A DNA stretch of 15,802 bases, from NCBI GenBank assembly GCA_947626445.1, contig CANQSC010000020.1, positions 1 to 15,802 on the forward strand, written 5' to 3'. The DNA comes from an uncultured Bacilli bacterium (GTDB taxonomy: Bacteria; Bacillota_I; Bacilli_A; RF39; UBA660). A program made the position numbers and the translations under genes. Positions 1 to 7,591 of this stretch are shown here, piece after piece; the first letter of the stretch is position 1, and every line of letters starts with the position of its first letter. The notes under the pieces are model-generated. The model was given only the letters and a program-made list of their open reading frames with translations, had not been told where the DNA came from and made no database searches.

Positions 1-57
1 GAATTCAAAACATCTCAAAGCCTTATAAATACTAGGCAAAATGATGTTTTTTATTAA
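1..57 (+). CDS. C-terminal tail of an unidentified ORF cut by the window edge
   Basis: Frame 1 is open from the first base to a TAA at 55-57 and reads EFKTSQSLINTRQNDVFY. It is too short to assign to a family. It could be the tail of a gene that continues upstream, possibly a mobile-element gene because the next two genes look accessory, but that is inference. The following bases (58-204) are AT-rich and non-coding, apart from a short C/G-containing patch at 70-85. I see no convincing terminator, inverted terminal repeat or RNA gene in them. Confidence 0.2.
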   Translation, partial: EFKTSQSLINTRQNDVFY

Positions 58-204
58 TTTTTGCTGTCAAACTCGGGACTTACACATTTTATTAAAAAGT
101 GGCTAAAATTACTAAAAATTGATAAAAATACTTTAAATTTCGTTAAAATTAAGTGAGGAATTGAAAAGGTGATTACGACATTTAACCCTCATAAAATTAT
201 ATAT

Positions 205-233
205 TTGAATTTTATTATATTTAAATATATAAT
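205..233 (+). promoter_or_regulatory. Sigma-A promoter for the DUF6870 gene
   Basis: TTGAAT at 205-210 and TATAAT at 228-233 are separated by 17 bp, a near-consensus housekeeping promoter. Transcription would start near 240, giving a very short leader that begins at the GGAG of the ribosome-binding site (240-243). This placement rules out the upstream GTG at 169 as the start of the next gene. Confidence 0.6.
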
Positions 234-252
234 GAACTTGGAGTGTGATTTA

Positions 253-528
253 ATGGATAAATATAATTTAAAAGAATTAGAAGAAAAGTTTAATAGATGT
301 AAAAATATGAAATTAGAAGATGTATCATTAGATGATGTAGATGAGATAAGTTCTATAAAGATAGATAGAAGAAAATCAAGTAATGAAAGAATATTAGATT
401 TTATTATGAAAGTAAAAAATTCTTATATATTTAAGGTAAATGGCAAATTAGTAAGAATTAGTTTTTCTGATACAAATGAAACGGCAGAAGATTGTTTAAC
501 TAGAGTCTTAATGAATTTATATAGATAA
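253..528 (+). CDS. DUF6870-like small protein (91 aa)
   Basis: The product resembles the DUF6870 family of small Firmicutes proteins, commonly met in integrative elements and other accessory DNA; its biochemical role is unknown. Seen here: a charged N-terminus (residues 1-22), then a segment with the family's rhythm, namely DVSLDDVDEISSIKID, an ERILDFI block, KNSYIFKVNGKLVRISFSDT, and a closing TAEDCL. I recognise the family from memory of its pattern, not from a search. The ATG at 253 is chosen because GGAG lies about 9 bases upstream and because a strong promoter sits at 205-233. The frame stays open back to a GTG at 169, but that stretch precedes the predicted transcript start. The gene is followed after 12 bases by the TIGR00725-type gene and is probably co-transcribed with it. 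Confidence 0.7.
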   Translation: MDKYNLKELEEKFNRCKNMKLEDVSLDDVDEISSIKIDRRKSSNERILDFIMKVKNSYIFKVNGKLVRISFSDTNETAEDCLTRVLMNLYR

Positions 529-540
529 AGGAGGATAAAA

Positions 541-912
541 ATGAAAAAGATAATTGGTATAATGGGACCTAATAATGCTACAAATGAAAATTTAAAAGAT
601 GCTTATGAAATAGGAAAATATGCAGCAAATAAAGGTTATACAATTTTAACAGGCGGATTGAATGTTGGAATCCAAAATGAAGGATTAAAAGGTGCAAAAG
701 ATGGTAATGGATTAACAATCGGAATAATGCCATTTAATGAACCAGATAAATTTTCTCAATATGTTGATATTCCTATAATTACTAATATGAGAAGTGGTAG
801 AAATTATATTAATGTTTTATCAAGTAATTTAGTTATTGCTTGTGGCGTTGACAAAGGAACTCTTTCAGAAATTTCTTTATCTCTTGTTAATACAGCAAAA
901 AAAAAGTCATAA
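541..912 (+). CDS. TIGR00725-type Rossmann nucleotide-binding protein, N-terminal part before a frameshift
   Basis: This is a LOG/lysine-decarboxylase-like Rossmann protein of the TIGR00725 type; family members bind nucleotides, but a physiological role is not established. Visible are the opening strand (KKIIGIMGP, residues 2-10), the GYTILTGG turn (about 32-39), MRSGRNYINVLSSNLVIACG (about 83-102) and the GTLSEI motif (about 106-111), which corresponds to the family's GGxGTxxE loop. The frame then runs into an A9 tract (897-905) and stops at 910-912 after 123 codons, just where the conserved strand 'gKpvil' should begin. The missing remainder is intact in the -1 frame (to 1028), which restores about 162 aa, near the family's usual length. 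A full AGGAGG site at 530-535 precedes the ATG. It probably shares the promoter at 205-233. Confidence 0.7.
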   Translation: MKKIIGIMGPNNATNENLKDAYEIGKYAANKGYTILTGGLNVGIQNEGLKGAKDGNGLTIGIMPFNEPDKFSQYVDIPIITNMRSGRNYINVLSSNLVIACGVDKGTLSEISLSLVNTAKKKS

Positions 913-1028
913 TTGTCGGTGCAATAGATGAAGCAAATAAATTATTTAAAAAAATTGATGCTGAAAATGTTTATATAGCAAAAGATTATAATGAGTGTAT
1001 TGAAATAATAAAAAACTTGAATTTTTAA
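906..1028 (+). pseudogene. Out-of-frame C-terminal part of the TIGR00725-type gene
   Basis: Starting at GTC (906-908), the -1 frame reads VIIVGAIDEANKLFKK and continues to NLNF and a TAA at 1026-1028. VIIVGAIDE is the expected next beta strand of the TIGR00725 fold, and the piece ends with a helix such as closes the fold. It has no start codon or ribosome-binding site of its own. It is reached by a -1 shift at A_AAA_AAG (900-906) or by one extra A in the tract. Whether the gene is dead, mis-sequenced or expressed by slippage cannot be told from the DNA. Confidence 0.65.
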
Positions 1029-1043
1029 AAAGAAGGTGAAAAA

Positions 1044-1901
1044 ATGGATAATCGACAAAATTCGACAAATATCAACTGGTATCCTGGTCATATGGCTAAA
1101 ACCAAAAGAATGATTAAAGAAAAATATGCTTTAATAGATGTTGTTTATGAATTAGTTGATGCTAGAATTCCTTTTTCTTCTAAGATTAAGGATTTATATG
1201 ATATAGTTGGTAATAAACCTAAAATTTTAATTATGACTAAAAAAGATTTATGTGATTTAAAATATACTAATAGTTGGATTAAGTATTATGAAAATTTAGG
1301 TTATAAGGTTTTATTAGTTGACTTAAATAAGAGTGATGATATTAATTTGATTTATGAAGCGACATTTGAATTGATGAAAGATACCTATGAAAAGAGAAAA
1401 AATAAAGGTTTAAAAAATGAAGAAGTTCATGCTTTAGTAGTTGGTATTCCAAATGTTGGTAAATCAACGCTTATTAATAAACTTTGTGGTAAAAAGGTTG
1501 CTAAAGTAGAAAATGCTCCAGGAGTAACTAAAAGTTTAACTTGGCTAAAAGCTAAAAATAATTTATTATTACTTGATACGCCAGGTATTTTATGGCCTAA
1601 ATTAAATCAAGAAAAAGAAGCGTTAAATTTAGCTACTTTTACAGCTATTAAAGAAGAAATTTTACCGATTGATGATGTAGCTATTCATATTATTAAAAAA
1701 TTACATGAATATTATCCTTTAATTTTAAAAGAAAAATATGGTATTATTAATATTGATGATTGGTTAGAAGTTTATGAAATTATTGGCAAGAAAATTAGAG
1801 CAATTAGAAATGGTGAAGTTGATTTTAATGTCGTTTCTAAGAAAATAATTCATGATATAAGAGGAGAAGTTATTAAAAATATTACATTTGATAATAGATA
1901 G
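1044..1901 (+). CDS. rbgA: Ribosome biogenesis GTPase RbgA (YlqF)
   Basis: RbgA is a circularly permuted GTPase that acts late in 50S subunit maturation, promoting incorporation of late proteins such as L16. The permuted motif order is plain in the 285 aa: the N-terminal signature NWYPGHMAK (11-19), VDARIP (38-43), G4 as TKKD (65-68), then G1 GIPNVGKST (134-142), G2 threonine in APGVTK (158-163) and G3 DTPG (178-181), followed by the C-terminal helical domain that contacts 23S rRNA. G4 is TKKD, not NKxD, a variant I believe occurs in related Bacilli. The ATG follows an AGAAGGTG site. Only 15 bases separate it from the broken upstream gene. A TATAAT at 987-992 might serve as a -10, but it has no good -35. 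rnhB follows after 9 bases. Confidence 0.95.
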   Translation: MDNRQNSTNINWYPGHMAKTKRMIKEKYALIDVVYELVDARIPFSSKIKDLYDIVGNKPKILIMTKKDLCDLKYTNSWIKYYENLGYKVLLVDLNKSDDINLIYEATFELMKDTYEKRKNKGLKNEEVHALVVGIPNVGKSTLINKLCGKKVAKVENAPGVTKSLTWLKAKNNLLLLDTPGILWPKLNQEKEALNLATFTAIKEEILPIDDVAIHIIKKLHEYYPLILKEKYGIINIDDWLEVYEIIGKKIRAIRNGEVDFNVVSKKIIHDIRGEVIKNITFDNR

Positions 1902-1910
1902 GGTGTTAAT

Positions 1911-2558
1911 GTGAAAACAGAAGTTGATTTAAAAAAATATGAAAAAGAATTATATAAAGAAGGTTATCAGTTAATTTGTGGTTGTGATGAAGCAGGACGA
2001 GGACCACTAGTTGGACCAGTTGTCGCAGGTGCCGTTATTTTACCTGTTGATTATGAGTTAGTTGGTTTAACTGATTCCAAACAATTGAGCGAAAAAAAAC
2101 GGGAATATTATTTTGCTAAAATTAAAGAAGATGCGGTAAGTTATGGGATTGGTATTGTATCTGCTAAAAAAATTGATGAAGTAAATATTTATGAAGCAAG
2201 TCGTCTTGCGATGAAAGAAGCCATCAGTAAATTAAGTGTCAAGCCCGATTATGTTTTAACTGATGCCATGCCAATGCCCGGATATGATATCCCAGTTAAG
2301 TCCATAATTCATGGTGATGCCTTATCATTAAGCATTGCTGCGGCCAGTGTTTTAGCCAAAGTAACGCGTGATGACATTATGAAAAAAATGGCTTTAGAAC
2401 ATCCGGAATATGAGTTTGAACGTCACAAAGGATACCCGACTAAAAGACATTTAGAACTCTTAGAACTTTACGGTCCTACAAAAGATTATAGGTTTACTTA
2501 TAAGCCAGTTCGTGATTTAATTATAAAAGGTGGTAGTTGTGAAGTTAAAAATAAATAA
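1911..2558 (+). CDS. rnhB: Ribonuclease HII
   Basis: RNase HII cleaves the RNA strand of RNA-DNA hybrids and starts ribonucleotide excision by cutting at single ribonucleotides in DNA. The 215 aa show the family signature CDEAGRGPLVGP (25-36) with catalytic Asp26 and Glu27, Asp118 in LTDAM, Asp136 in HGDALS, the AAASVLAK helix (143-150) and HKGYPTKRH (172-180). All four metal ligands are present. The start is GTG, 9 bases after rbgA; the 3' end overlaps the next gene by 20 bases. Composition is odd: 1981-2520 hand-counts to about 37% G+C with codons such as CGT, CCG, CCC and GCC, while nearby genes are near 20-28%. The neighbourhood of rbgA and rnhB is conserved in Bacilli, so this is either a replaced gene or one under different codon selection. 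Confidence 0.96.
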   Translation: MKTEVDLKKYEKELYKEGYQLICGCDEAGRGPLVGPVVAGAVILPVDYELVGLTDSKQLSEKKREYYFAKIKEDAVSYGIGIVSAKKIDEVNIYEASRLAMKEAISKLSVKPDYVLTDAMPMPGYDIPVKSIIHGDALSLSIAAASVLAKVTRDDIMKKMALEHPEYEFERHKGYPTKRHLELLELYGPTKDYRFTYKPVRDLIIKGGSCEVKNK

Positions 2559-4524
2559 ACAATTTTGGCTAGAAACATTTATTGCAACTCTATTTTTTTG
2601 GGCAGTTGAAATTATTTTTCGAGTTATCGAAAGATATAGTGTCTTTTCTTGGTCGAGTTTAAGAATATTGTTAAGTTCTTTGGCAATTTGCTTATTTTTA
2701 AATTTTATCATGTCATTTTTTCATAATCTTAAAGTAAGTCGAATTGCTAATTTAGTTTTATTAATTATCATATCTTTTTATTCAATGGCTCAAGCAGGAT
2801 TATTAAATTTTATTGGTTTATATATGTCTTTGGGAACAAGTAGTCAATTTGGGGCAGTAACAAGTTATATTGTTGATTTTATTGAAAGTTTAAAATTGGA
2901 ATATTATTTAGTTTTATTTCCTTTAATTATATATATAATATATATTTTCTTAATGCATAAAAAAGAAGAATCAAAACCTTTTTTTGATATTAGAAATCGT
3001 CTAATTATTATTATTAGTTTTTTAATAACAATTTTATTATATTATTTAACGCTTATTTTACCTTTTATGCAGAATCCTTTGCAATTAGTGGCAAATATAG
3101 ATGTTTTTCATAATCCGGTTAATTCTAGTATTGCGGTTAATCAATTCGGAGTTAATATGTTTGGCATACTTGATGTTAAATCTTTATTATTTCCTTATCA
3201 AGATGAAGGAAATGTAAATATTAATAATGAAAATATTAATGATTCGGATGATTCAAGAAAATTTGATGATACAGCTTGGAAGATGCTTCAAGAAAATACT
3301 ACAAATAGTACTTATAAAAATTTAAATAATTATTTTATGAATCGACCAATAACTCCTAAAAATGATTATACGGGCTTCTTTGAAGGTAAAAATGTAATAA
3401 TTTTAATGTTAGAGTCAATTAATCAAGTAATTGATAATGCTGAATATTTTCCAAACTTTGCTAGATTAAGAGAACATGGTTGGTATTGGGAAAATAATTA
3501 TAGTCCAAGAAATTCTTGTTCAACAATAAATAATGAAGTAACGGGAATAACTTCTCTTTATACGATTAATAATGTTTGTACTGGAAATATATATAAAGAT
3601 AATACTTATTTTGAATCAATCTTTAATTTATTTAATAATAAAGGTTATAAAACTTTAAGTTTTCATGATTTTAATGAATATTTTTATGCTCGTAAAACTA
3701 TACATAAAAATTTAGGAAGTAGTCATTTTTATGATATAACGGATGTTAAAGATTATGCTTTTGATATTTATCATTGGCCAAGTGATGCCATGTATGTTGA
3801 AAAAATAACACCTTATTTTGTTAATGAAGATAAATTCTTTGTTTGGTTTACAACAGCAAGTGGTCATCACCCTTATGAATCATCTGAATTAGGAGATTTA
3901 TATTATGATTACTTTGATGATGATAAATATGATGATCCAACTAAATATTATTTATCTAAAGTAAAAATAACTGATGATGCTTTAGGGGTATTGTTAGATG
4001 AATTAGAAGAAAATAATCGTTTAGATGATACTGTAATTATGATGTATGGAGATCATTATCCTTATGCTTTATCAGATGAAGAAGTAGGTTCATTCTTACC
4101 TTATGATGTAACAAAAGGTTATGAAATTGAACAGACACCTTTCTTAATTTATAATCCTTCTTTAGAACCCCAAGTTTTTGAAACTAATACTTCATATATT
4201 AACATAACACCAACAGTTGCTAATTTATTTAATTTAGATTATGATCCTAGATTATATTTAGGTGAAGATTTATTTAGCGATAATTTAACTAATCGCGTTA
4301 TTTATGCGGATGGTTCATGGCAAGATGGTAATGCTATTTATAATTCAGCTAATTCAAGTATTGATTATCTAGGAGAAAAGATTTATACTACAGAGGAGTT
4401 GCAAAGAATTAATCAGGATGTAATGAATAAAATTAGAATGAGTAATTTAGCAATAAGTGAAAATTATTTTAATTATTTAGAAAATGGCTTAAAAGAATAC
4501 AAGAAAGGATTAGATGATGAATAA
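2539..4524 (+). CDS. LTA synthase-like membrane sulfatase-fold enzyme
   Basis: The family transfers glycerol-phosphate from phosphatidylglycerol to a growing lipoteichoic acid chain on the outer face of the membrane. Five hydrophobic segments (about 10-28, 41-60, 68-88, 122-139, 153-174) are followed by a linker and an extracellular sulfatase-fold domain. Expected catalytic residues are in place: Glu292 (LMLES), nucleophile Thr329 (RNSCSTINNE), His443/His444 (SGHHPY) and Asp505-His506 (GDHYP), matching the Mn-binding set and catalytic Thr of LtaS. At 661 aa the length is normal for LtaS. The GTG at 2539 is chosen because AAAGGTGG (2526-2533) sits just upstream; the frame is open to a GTG at 2530, which lacks a site. 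It overlaps rnhB by 20 bases and topA by 11, so it is translationally coupled within the operon. Substrate (true LTA or a related polymer) is inferred, so no symbol is given. Confidence 0.9.
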   Translation: MKLKINKQFWLETFIATLFFWAVEIIFRVIERYSVFSWSSLRILLSSLAICLFLNFIMSFFHNLKVSRIANLVLLIIISFYSMAQAGLLNFIGLYMSLGTSSQFGAVTSYIVDFIESLKLEYYLVLFPLIIYIIYIFLMHKKEESKPFFDIRNRLIIIISFLITILLYYLTLILPFMQNPLQLVANIDVFHNPVNSSIAVNQFGVNMFGILDVKSLLFPYQDEGNVNINNENINDSDDSRKFDDTAWKMLQENTTNSTYKNLNNYFMNRPITPKNDYTGFFEGKNVIILMLESINQVIDNAEYFPNFARLREHGWYWENNYSPRNSCSTINNEVTGITSLYTINNVCTGNIYKDNTYFESIFNLFNNKGYKTLSFHDFNEYFYARKTIHKNLGSSHFYDITDVKDYAFDIYHWPSDAMYVEKITPYFVNEDKFFVWFTTASGHHPYESSELGDLYYDYFDDDKYDDPTKYYLSKVKITDDALGVLLDELEENNRLDDTVIMMYGDHYPYALSDEEVGSFLPYDVTKGYEIEQTPFLIYNPSLEPQVFETNTSYINITPTVANLFNLDYDPRLYLGEDLFSDNLTNRVIYADGSWQDGNAIYNSANSSIDYLGEKIYTTEELQRINQDVMNKIRMSNLAISENYFNYLENGLKEYKKGLDDE

Positions 4525-6541
4525 ATTAATGATTGTGGAATCACCACATAAAAGTAAAACAATTGGAGCTTTTTTAGGTAGTGATTTTAAAGTTGTATCT
4601 AGTAAAGGTCATATAATGGATTTAGCAACATCAGGTAAATTTGGTTTAGGCGTTGATGTTGATGGTGATTTTAAAGCTACTTATATTCCGATTAAAGGTA
4701 AGAAAAAATTAATTAGTGATTTAAAAAAAGATGTTAAATCTGCTAGTATTGTTTATTTAGCAACTGACCCAGACCGAGAAGGTGAAGCAATATCTTGGCA
4801 TTTAAAAGAAGCATTAAATATTAAAGAAGATGATTATGTTAGAGTAACATTTAATGAAATAACCAAAAATGTTGTATTAAATGCAATTGATAATCCTAGA
4901 AAAATAGATGATGAATTAGTTAAAAGTCAAGAAACAAGAAGAATTTTAGATCGAATTATTGGTTTTAGATTAAGTAAATTAATGCAAAGTAAAACAGGTG
5001 GTAAGTCAGCTGGAAGAGTTCAAAGTGTTGCTTTAAAATTAATTGTTGATAGAGAAAGAGAAATTTTGGCTTTTGTTCCGGAAGAATATTGGACTATAAC
5101 AGCGATCTTTAATGATTTTGAAGCTGATTTAGAAAAATATCAAGATAAAAAAATTAAAATTAAAAGTGAAGAAGAAGCAAATGATATTTTAAATAAATTA
5201 AATAATGCTTTTAAAATTGTAAGTGTTGAAGAAAAAGAAAGTAAAAGAAGTAGTAAACCGGTTTTTAAAACAACAACTATGCAACAACTTGCTTCATCAA
5301 AACTTAATTTTCCTCCTGCTAAAACGATGAGAATAGCCCAGAAACTATATGAAGGGGTTAGTCTTGGTGGAGAAAGTGTTGGTTTAATTACTTATATGCG
5401 TACGGATTCTGACCGAGTAAGTCCCGAATTTGTTAGCGAAACTAAAAAATATATTGAAACTAATTTTGGTAAAGAATATGTTGGTTCAATTAAAGTAAGT
5501 AAGAAAAAAGAAAATGTTCAAGATGCTCATGAAGGTATTAGACCAACCAGTATTAATAGAACTCCAGAAAGTGTTAAAAAATATTTAGATGGTGATGAAT
5601 ATAAATTATATAACTTAATATATAAAAGAGCTTTAGCAAGCATTATGGCTTCAAGTAGATTAAATAATACAATTGTTCTTTTAGATAATAATGATTATTT
5701 GTTTAAAGCAACAGGTTCTGTTTTAACTTTTGATGGTTATTTAAAAGTTTATGCCGAATTTGAAGATCAAAAAGATACAATTTTACCTGATTTAAAAAAA
5801 TATCAAAGTAATGTGATTGTATCTAATGAAATTAAAAAAGATCAACACTTTACTAAACCAGAGCCAAGATATACCGAGAGTTCTTTAATAAAAGAAATGG
5901 AAAGTTTAGGTATTGGAAGACCTAGTACCTATGCTCCAATAATAACGACTTTAAAAGAAAGAGAATATGTAAAATTAGAAGATAAAAAGTTTTTTCCAAC
6001 CGAAATTGGTATTGAAACGACTGATAAATTACAAGAATTTTTTAAAGATATTATTAATGTAAAATATACAGCTAATATGGAAAATGAATTAGATTTAATT
6101 GCTGAAGATAAATTAAATCATATAAAAGTTTTAAAAGAATTTTATAATGATTTTGAACCATTAGTAGAAACGGCTTTTAGTAAAATGGAAAAAAAGGAAG
6201 CAAAAGAAACTGGAGAAATTTGTCCAGAATGTGGTAATCCTTTAGTTATTAGAAGAGGAAAATATGGAGAGTTTACAGCATGTTCTAATTATCCTGAATG
6301 TAAATATATTAAAAAGAAAGAAAAAGTTATTGTGAAAGTTTGTAAATGTCCTAAATGTGAAGGAGATATTATTGAAAGAAAAACTAAAAGAGGTAAAATA
6401 TTTTACGGCTGTAGTAATTATCCTAAATGTGATTTTGCAAGTTGGGATAAACCAACGGGGGAAATATGTCCAGAATGTAATAGCTTATTAGTTGAAAAAA
6501 AAGATAAAGTTGTTTGTATGAATTGTGATTATCAAAAATAG
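4514..6541 (+). CDS. topA: DNA topoisomerase I (type IA)
   Basis: TopA relaxes negative supercoils by a single-strand break with a 5'-phosphotyrosine link. The Toprim domain opens with LMIVESPHKSKTI (5-17, catalytic Glu9) and has ATDPDREGE (83-91) with the Mg-binding Asp85/Asp87/Glu89. The nucleophile is Tyr294 in GLITYMRTDS. The C-terminus carries zinc-ribbon modules: CPEC...CSNYPEC, CPKC...CSNYPKC and a last CPEC...CMNC pair ending the protein. At 675 aa it is a normal Firmicutes length. The start overlaps the preceding stop by 11 bases. AAAGGA at 4504-4509 serves it, and the ATG at 4517 is an equally good alternative by spacing. It keeps company with rnhB and rbgA as in Bacillus, though there topA lies farther downstream. 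Confidence 0.97.
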   Translation: MMNKLMIVESPHKSKTIGAFLGSDFKVVSSKGHIMDLATSGKFGLGVDVDGDFKATYIPIKGKKKLISDLKKDVKSASIVYLATDPDREGEAISWHLKEALNIKEDDYVRVTFNEITKNVVLNAIDNPRKIDDELVKSQETRRILDRIIGFRLSKLMQSKTGGKSAGRVQSVALKLIVDREREILAFVPEEYWTITAIFNDFEADLEKYQDKKIKIKSEEEANDILNKLNNAFKIVSVEEKESKRSSKPVFKTTTMQQLASSKLNFPPAKTMRIAQKLYEGVSLGGESVGLITYMRTDSDRVSPEFVSETKKYIETNFGKEYVGSIKVSKKKENVQDAHEGIRPTSINRTPESVKKYLDGDEYKLYNLIYKRALASIMASSRLNNTIVLLDNNDYLFKATGSVLTFDGYLKVYAEFEDQKDTILPDLKKYQSNVIVSNEIKKDQHFTKPEPRYTESSLIKEMESLGIGRPSTYAPIITTLKEREYVKLEDKKFFPTEIGIETTDKLQEFFKDIINVKYTANMENELDLIAEDKLNHIKVLKEFYNDFEPLVETAFSKMEKKEAKETGEICPECGNPLVIRRGKYGEFTACSNYPECKYIKKKEKVIVKVCKCPKCEGDIIERKTKRGKIFYGCSNYPKCDFASWDKPTGEICPECNSLLVEKKDKVVCMNCDYQK

Positions 6542-6549
6542 GAGGGTAT

Positions 6550-6882
6550 ATGGTAAGTCGATATTTAAAGGAATATGATTATGAAAAATTAGAATTTTTA
6601 AGAAGAAATATAAGATTGAATCCTAAAGCATATTTAAAAGTTTTAAAAAAGAAGTTAGAAGCTGATAAAGCCCAAGAAATATATAATAAAAATAATCCAA
6701 ATGATTATGTATATGCTGATTATAGTGAAGTTAATTTATTAGAGTTTTGTTTAAGAATGAAGTCTTTAGAAAATAAATATAAAATTGTCTGGCAAGATTA
6801 TGGCTATGGATATAATTTAGAAGAATATATTTTAATGGCTTTAGATGGCTTTATGAATGAAGAAAAACAAAATAAAAGATAA
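6550..6882 (+). CDS. Unidentified 110-aa protein at the end of the topA operon
   Basis: I do not recognise this protein. It is translated from a strong AGGAGGG site (6541-6547 region) only 8 bases after topA, so it is a genuine operon member. It is soluble, with no signal peptide or membrane segment. The N-terminal half is basic and helical (LRRNIRLNPKAYLKVLKKKL), and the C-terminal half is aromatic and acidic (NDYVYADYSE, IVWQDYGYGYNLEEYILMALD). Base use matches its neighbours. A strong intrinsic terminator starts 3 bases after its stop codon, making it the last gene of the rbgA-rnhB-topA unit. No function is proposed. Confidence 0.8.
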   Translation: MVSRYLKEYDYEKLEFLRRNIRLNPKAYLKVLKKKLEADKAQEIYNKNNPNDYVYADYSEVNLLEFCLRMKSLENKYKIVWQDYGYGYNLEEYILMALDGFMNEEKQNKR

Positions 6883-6885
6883 TAT

Positions 6886-6919
6886 GAAATAGTAAAAATT
6901 TTTTACTATTTCTTTTTTT
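6886..6919 (+). terminator. Intrinsic terminator closing the rbgA-topA operon
   Basis: A 12-bp perfect stem (GAAATAGTAAAA at 6886-6897 with TTTTACTATTTC at 6901-6912) with a 3-base loop is followed by seven T residues (6913-6919). It begins right after the stop codon of the 110-aa gene. Confidence 0.9.
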
Positions 6920-6937
6920 AGGCTTATTTGATATGAT
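6909..6937 (+). promoter_or_regulatory. Probable extended -10 promoter of the ygjP-rimM-trmD unit
   Basis: TGATATGAT (6929-6937) is an extended -10 element (TGn followed by TATGAT). The -35 hexamer 17 bp upstream, TTTCTT at 6909-6914, is weak and lies in the tail of the terminator. Start of transcription would be near 6944, about 15 bases before the metallopeptidase ATG. Confidence 0.45.
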
Positions 6938-6958
6938 AAATATAGATGGGAAAATATT

Positions 6959-7591
6959 ATGAAATATGAAGTTGAAGGTAAAATATTAGATGTTTTAATT
7001 GTTAGAAAACCAAATAAAAATGTTTATATGAGTTTTAAAAATAGTCATACTATTTTAGTGACGGCTAATCGTTTAATAAGTGAAAAACAAATTAAACAAA
7101 TCTTAGATAAAAATTATAAATATTTAGTTAAAATGTTAGATAGAAAAGAATTAGAAGAAGAAAAAAAAAATTATTTTTGGTATTTAGGTAAAAAATATAT
7201 TCCTGTTTATAATGATAGTTTTAAAATGGTTAGTTTTGATAGTGATTTTATCTATGCTAAAAATGAGGCTATGTTAAATAAATTTTATAAAAATGAATGT
7301 ATTAGAATTTTTTCTAGTGAAGTAAATAGAATTATTCCTTATTTTGAAAATATTCCTAAATTTACTTTAAAAATCAGAAGTATGAAGACTAGATGGGGAG
7401 TTAATAATCGTGGGAATAATACGATAACTTTAAATAGTGAATTATTAAAAAAAGATTTAGATTTATTAGATTATGTTATTATTCATGAATTATGTCATTT
7501 TTATGAAGGCAATCATAGTGAGCGTTTTTGGGCACATGTCTATAAATATTATCCTAATTATAAAGAAGCTAGAAAGAGGTTGAGAGCATGA
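6959..7591 (+). CDS. YgjP-like (DUF45/M48-type) zinc metallopeptidase-domain protein
   Basis: The 210-aa protein has the YgjP/DUF45 layout: a basic beta-rich N-terminal half with SMKTRWGVNNRGNNTITLNS (about 140-159), then a zinc site HELCH (176-180; zinc ligands His176 and His180, catalytic Glu177) and NHSERFW (185-191), whose His186 is the likely third ligand. Family members are soluble putative metallopeptidases; cellular substrates are not established. In E. coli the YgjP family has been linked by sequence to the SprT/WLM-type proteases, but I would not transfer a function. Its ATG has only a weak GATGGG site. The TGA stop overlaps the ATG of the next gene (ATGA), so it leads the RNA methyltransferase/rimM/trmD unit. 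Confidence 0.88.
   Translation: MKYEVEGKILDVLIVRKPNKNVYMSFKNSHTILVTANRLISEKQIKQILDKNYKYLVKMLDRKELEEEKKNYFWYLGKKYIPVYNDSFKMVSFDSDFIYAKNEAMLNKFYKNECIRIFSSEVNRIIPYFENIPKFTLKIRSMKTRWGVNNRGNNTITLNSELLKKDLDLLDYVIIHELCHFYEGNHSERFWAHVYKYYPNYKEARKRLRA

Noticed and set aside
1..110. The left edge as the terminus of an insertion sequence
   Set aside because: The open-frame tail is only 18 codons and I can find no matching inverted repeat or target-site duplication in the window, so the call is unsupported.
169..252. An upstream in-frame GTG at 169 that would add 28 residues to the DUF6870-like protein
   Set aside because: A near-consensus promoter lies inside this stretch (205-233), the extension is not family-like, and the ATG at 253 has its own GGAG site.
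2517..2711. Minus-strand open frame across the end of rnhB and start of the LTA-synthase-like gene
   Set aside because: Antisense shadow of two well-supported genes; low-complexity composition and no family resemblance.
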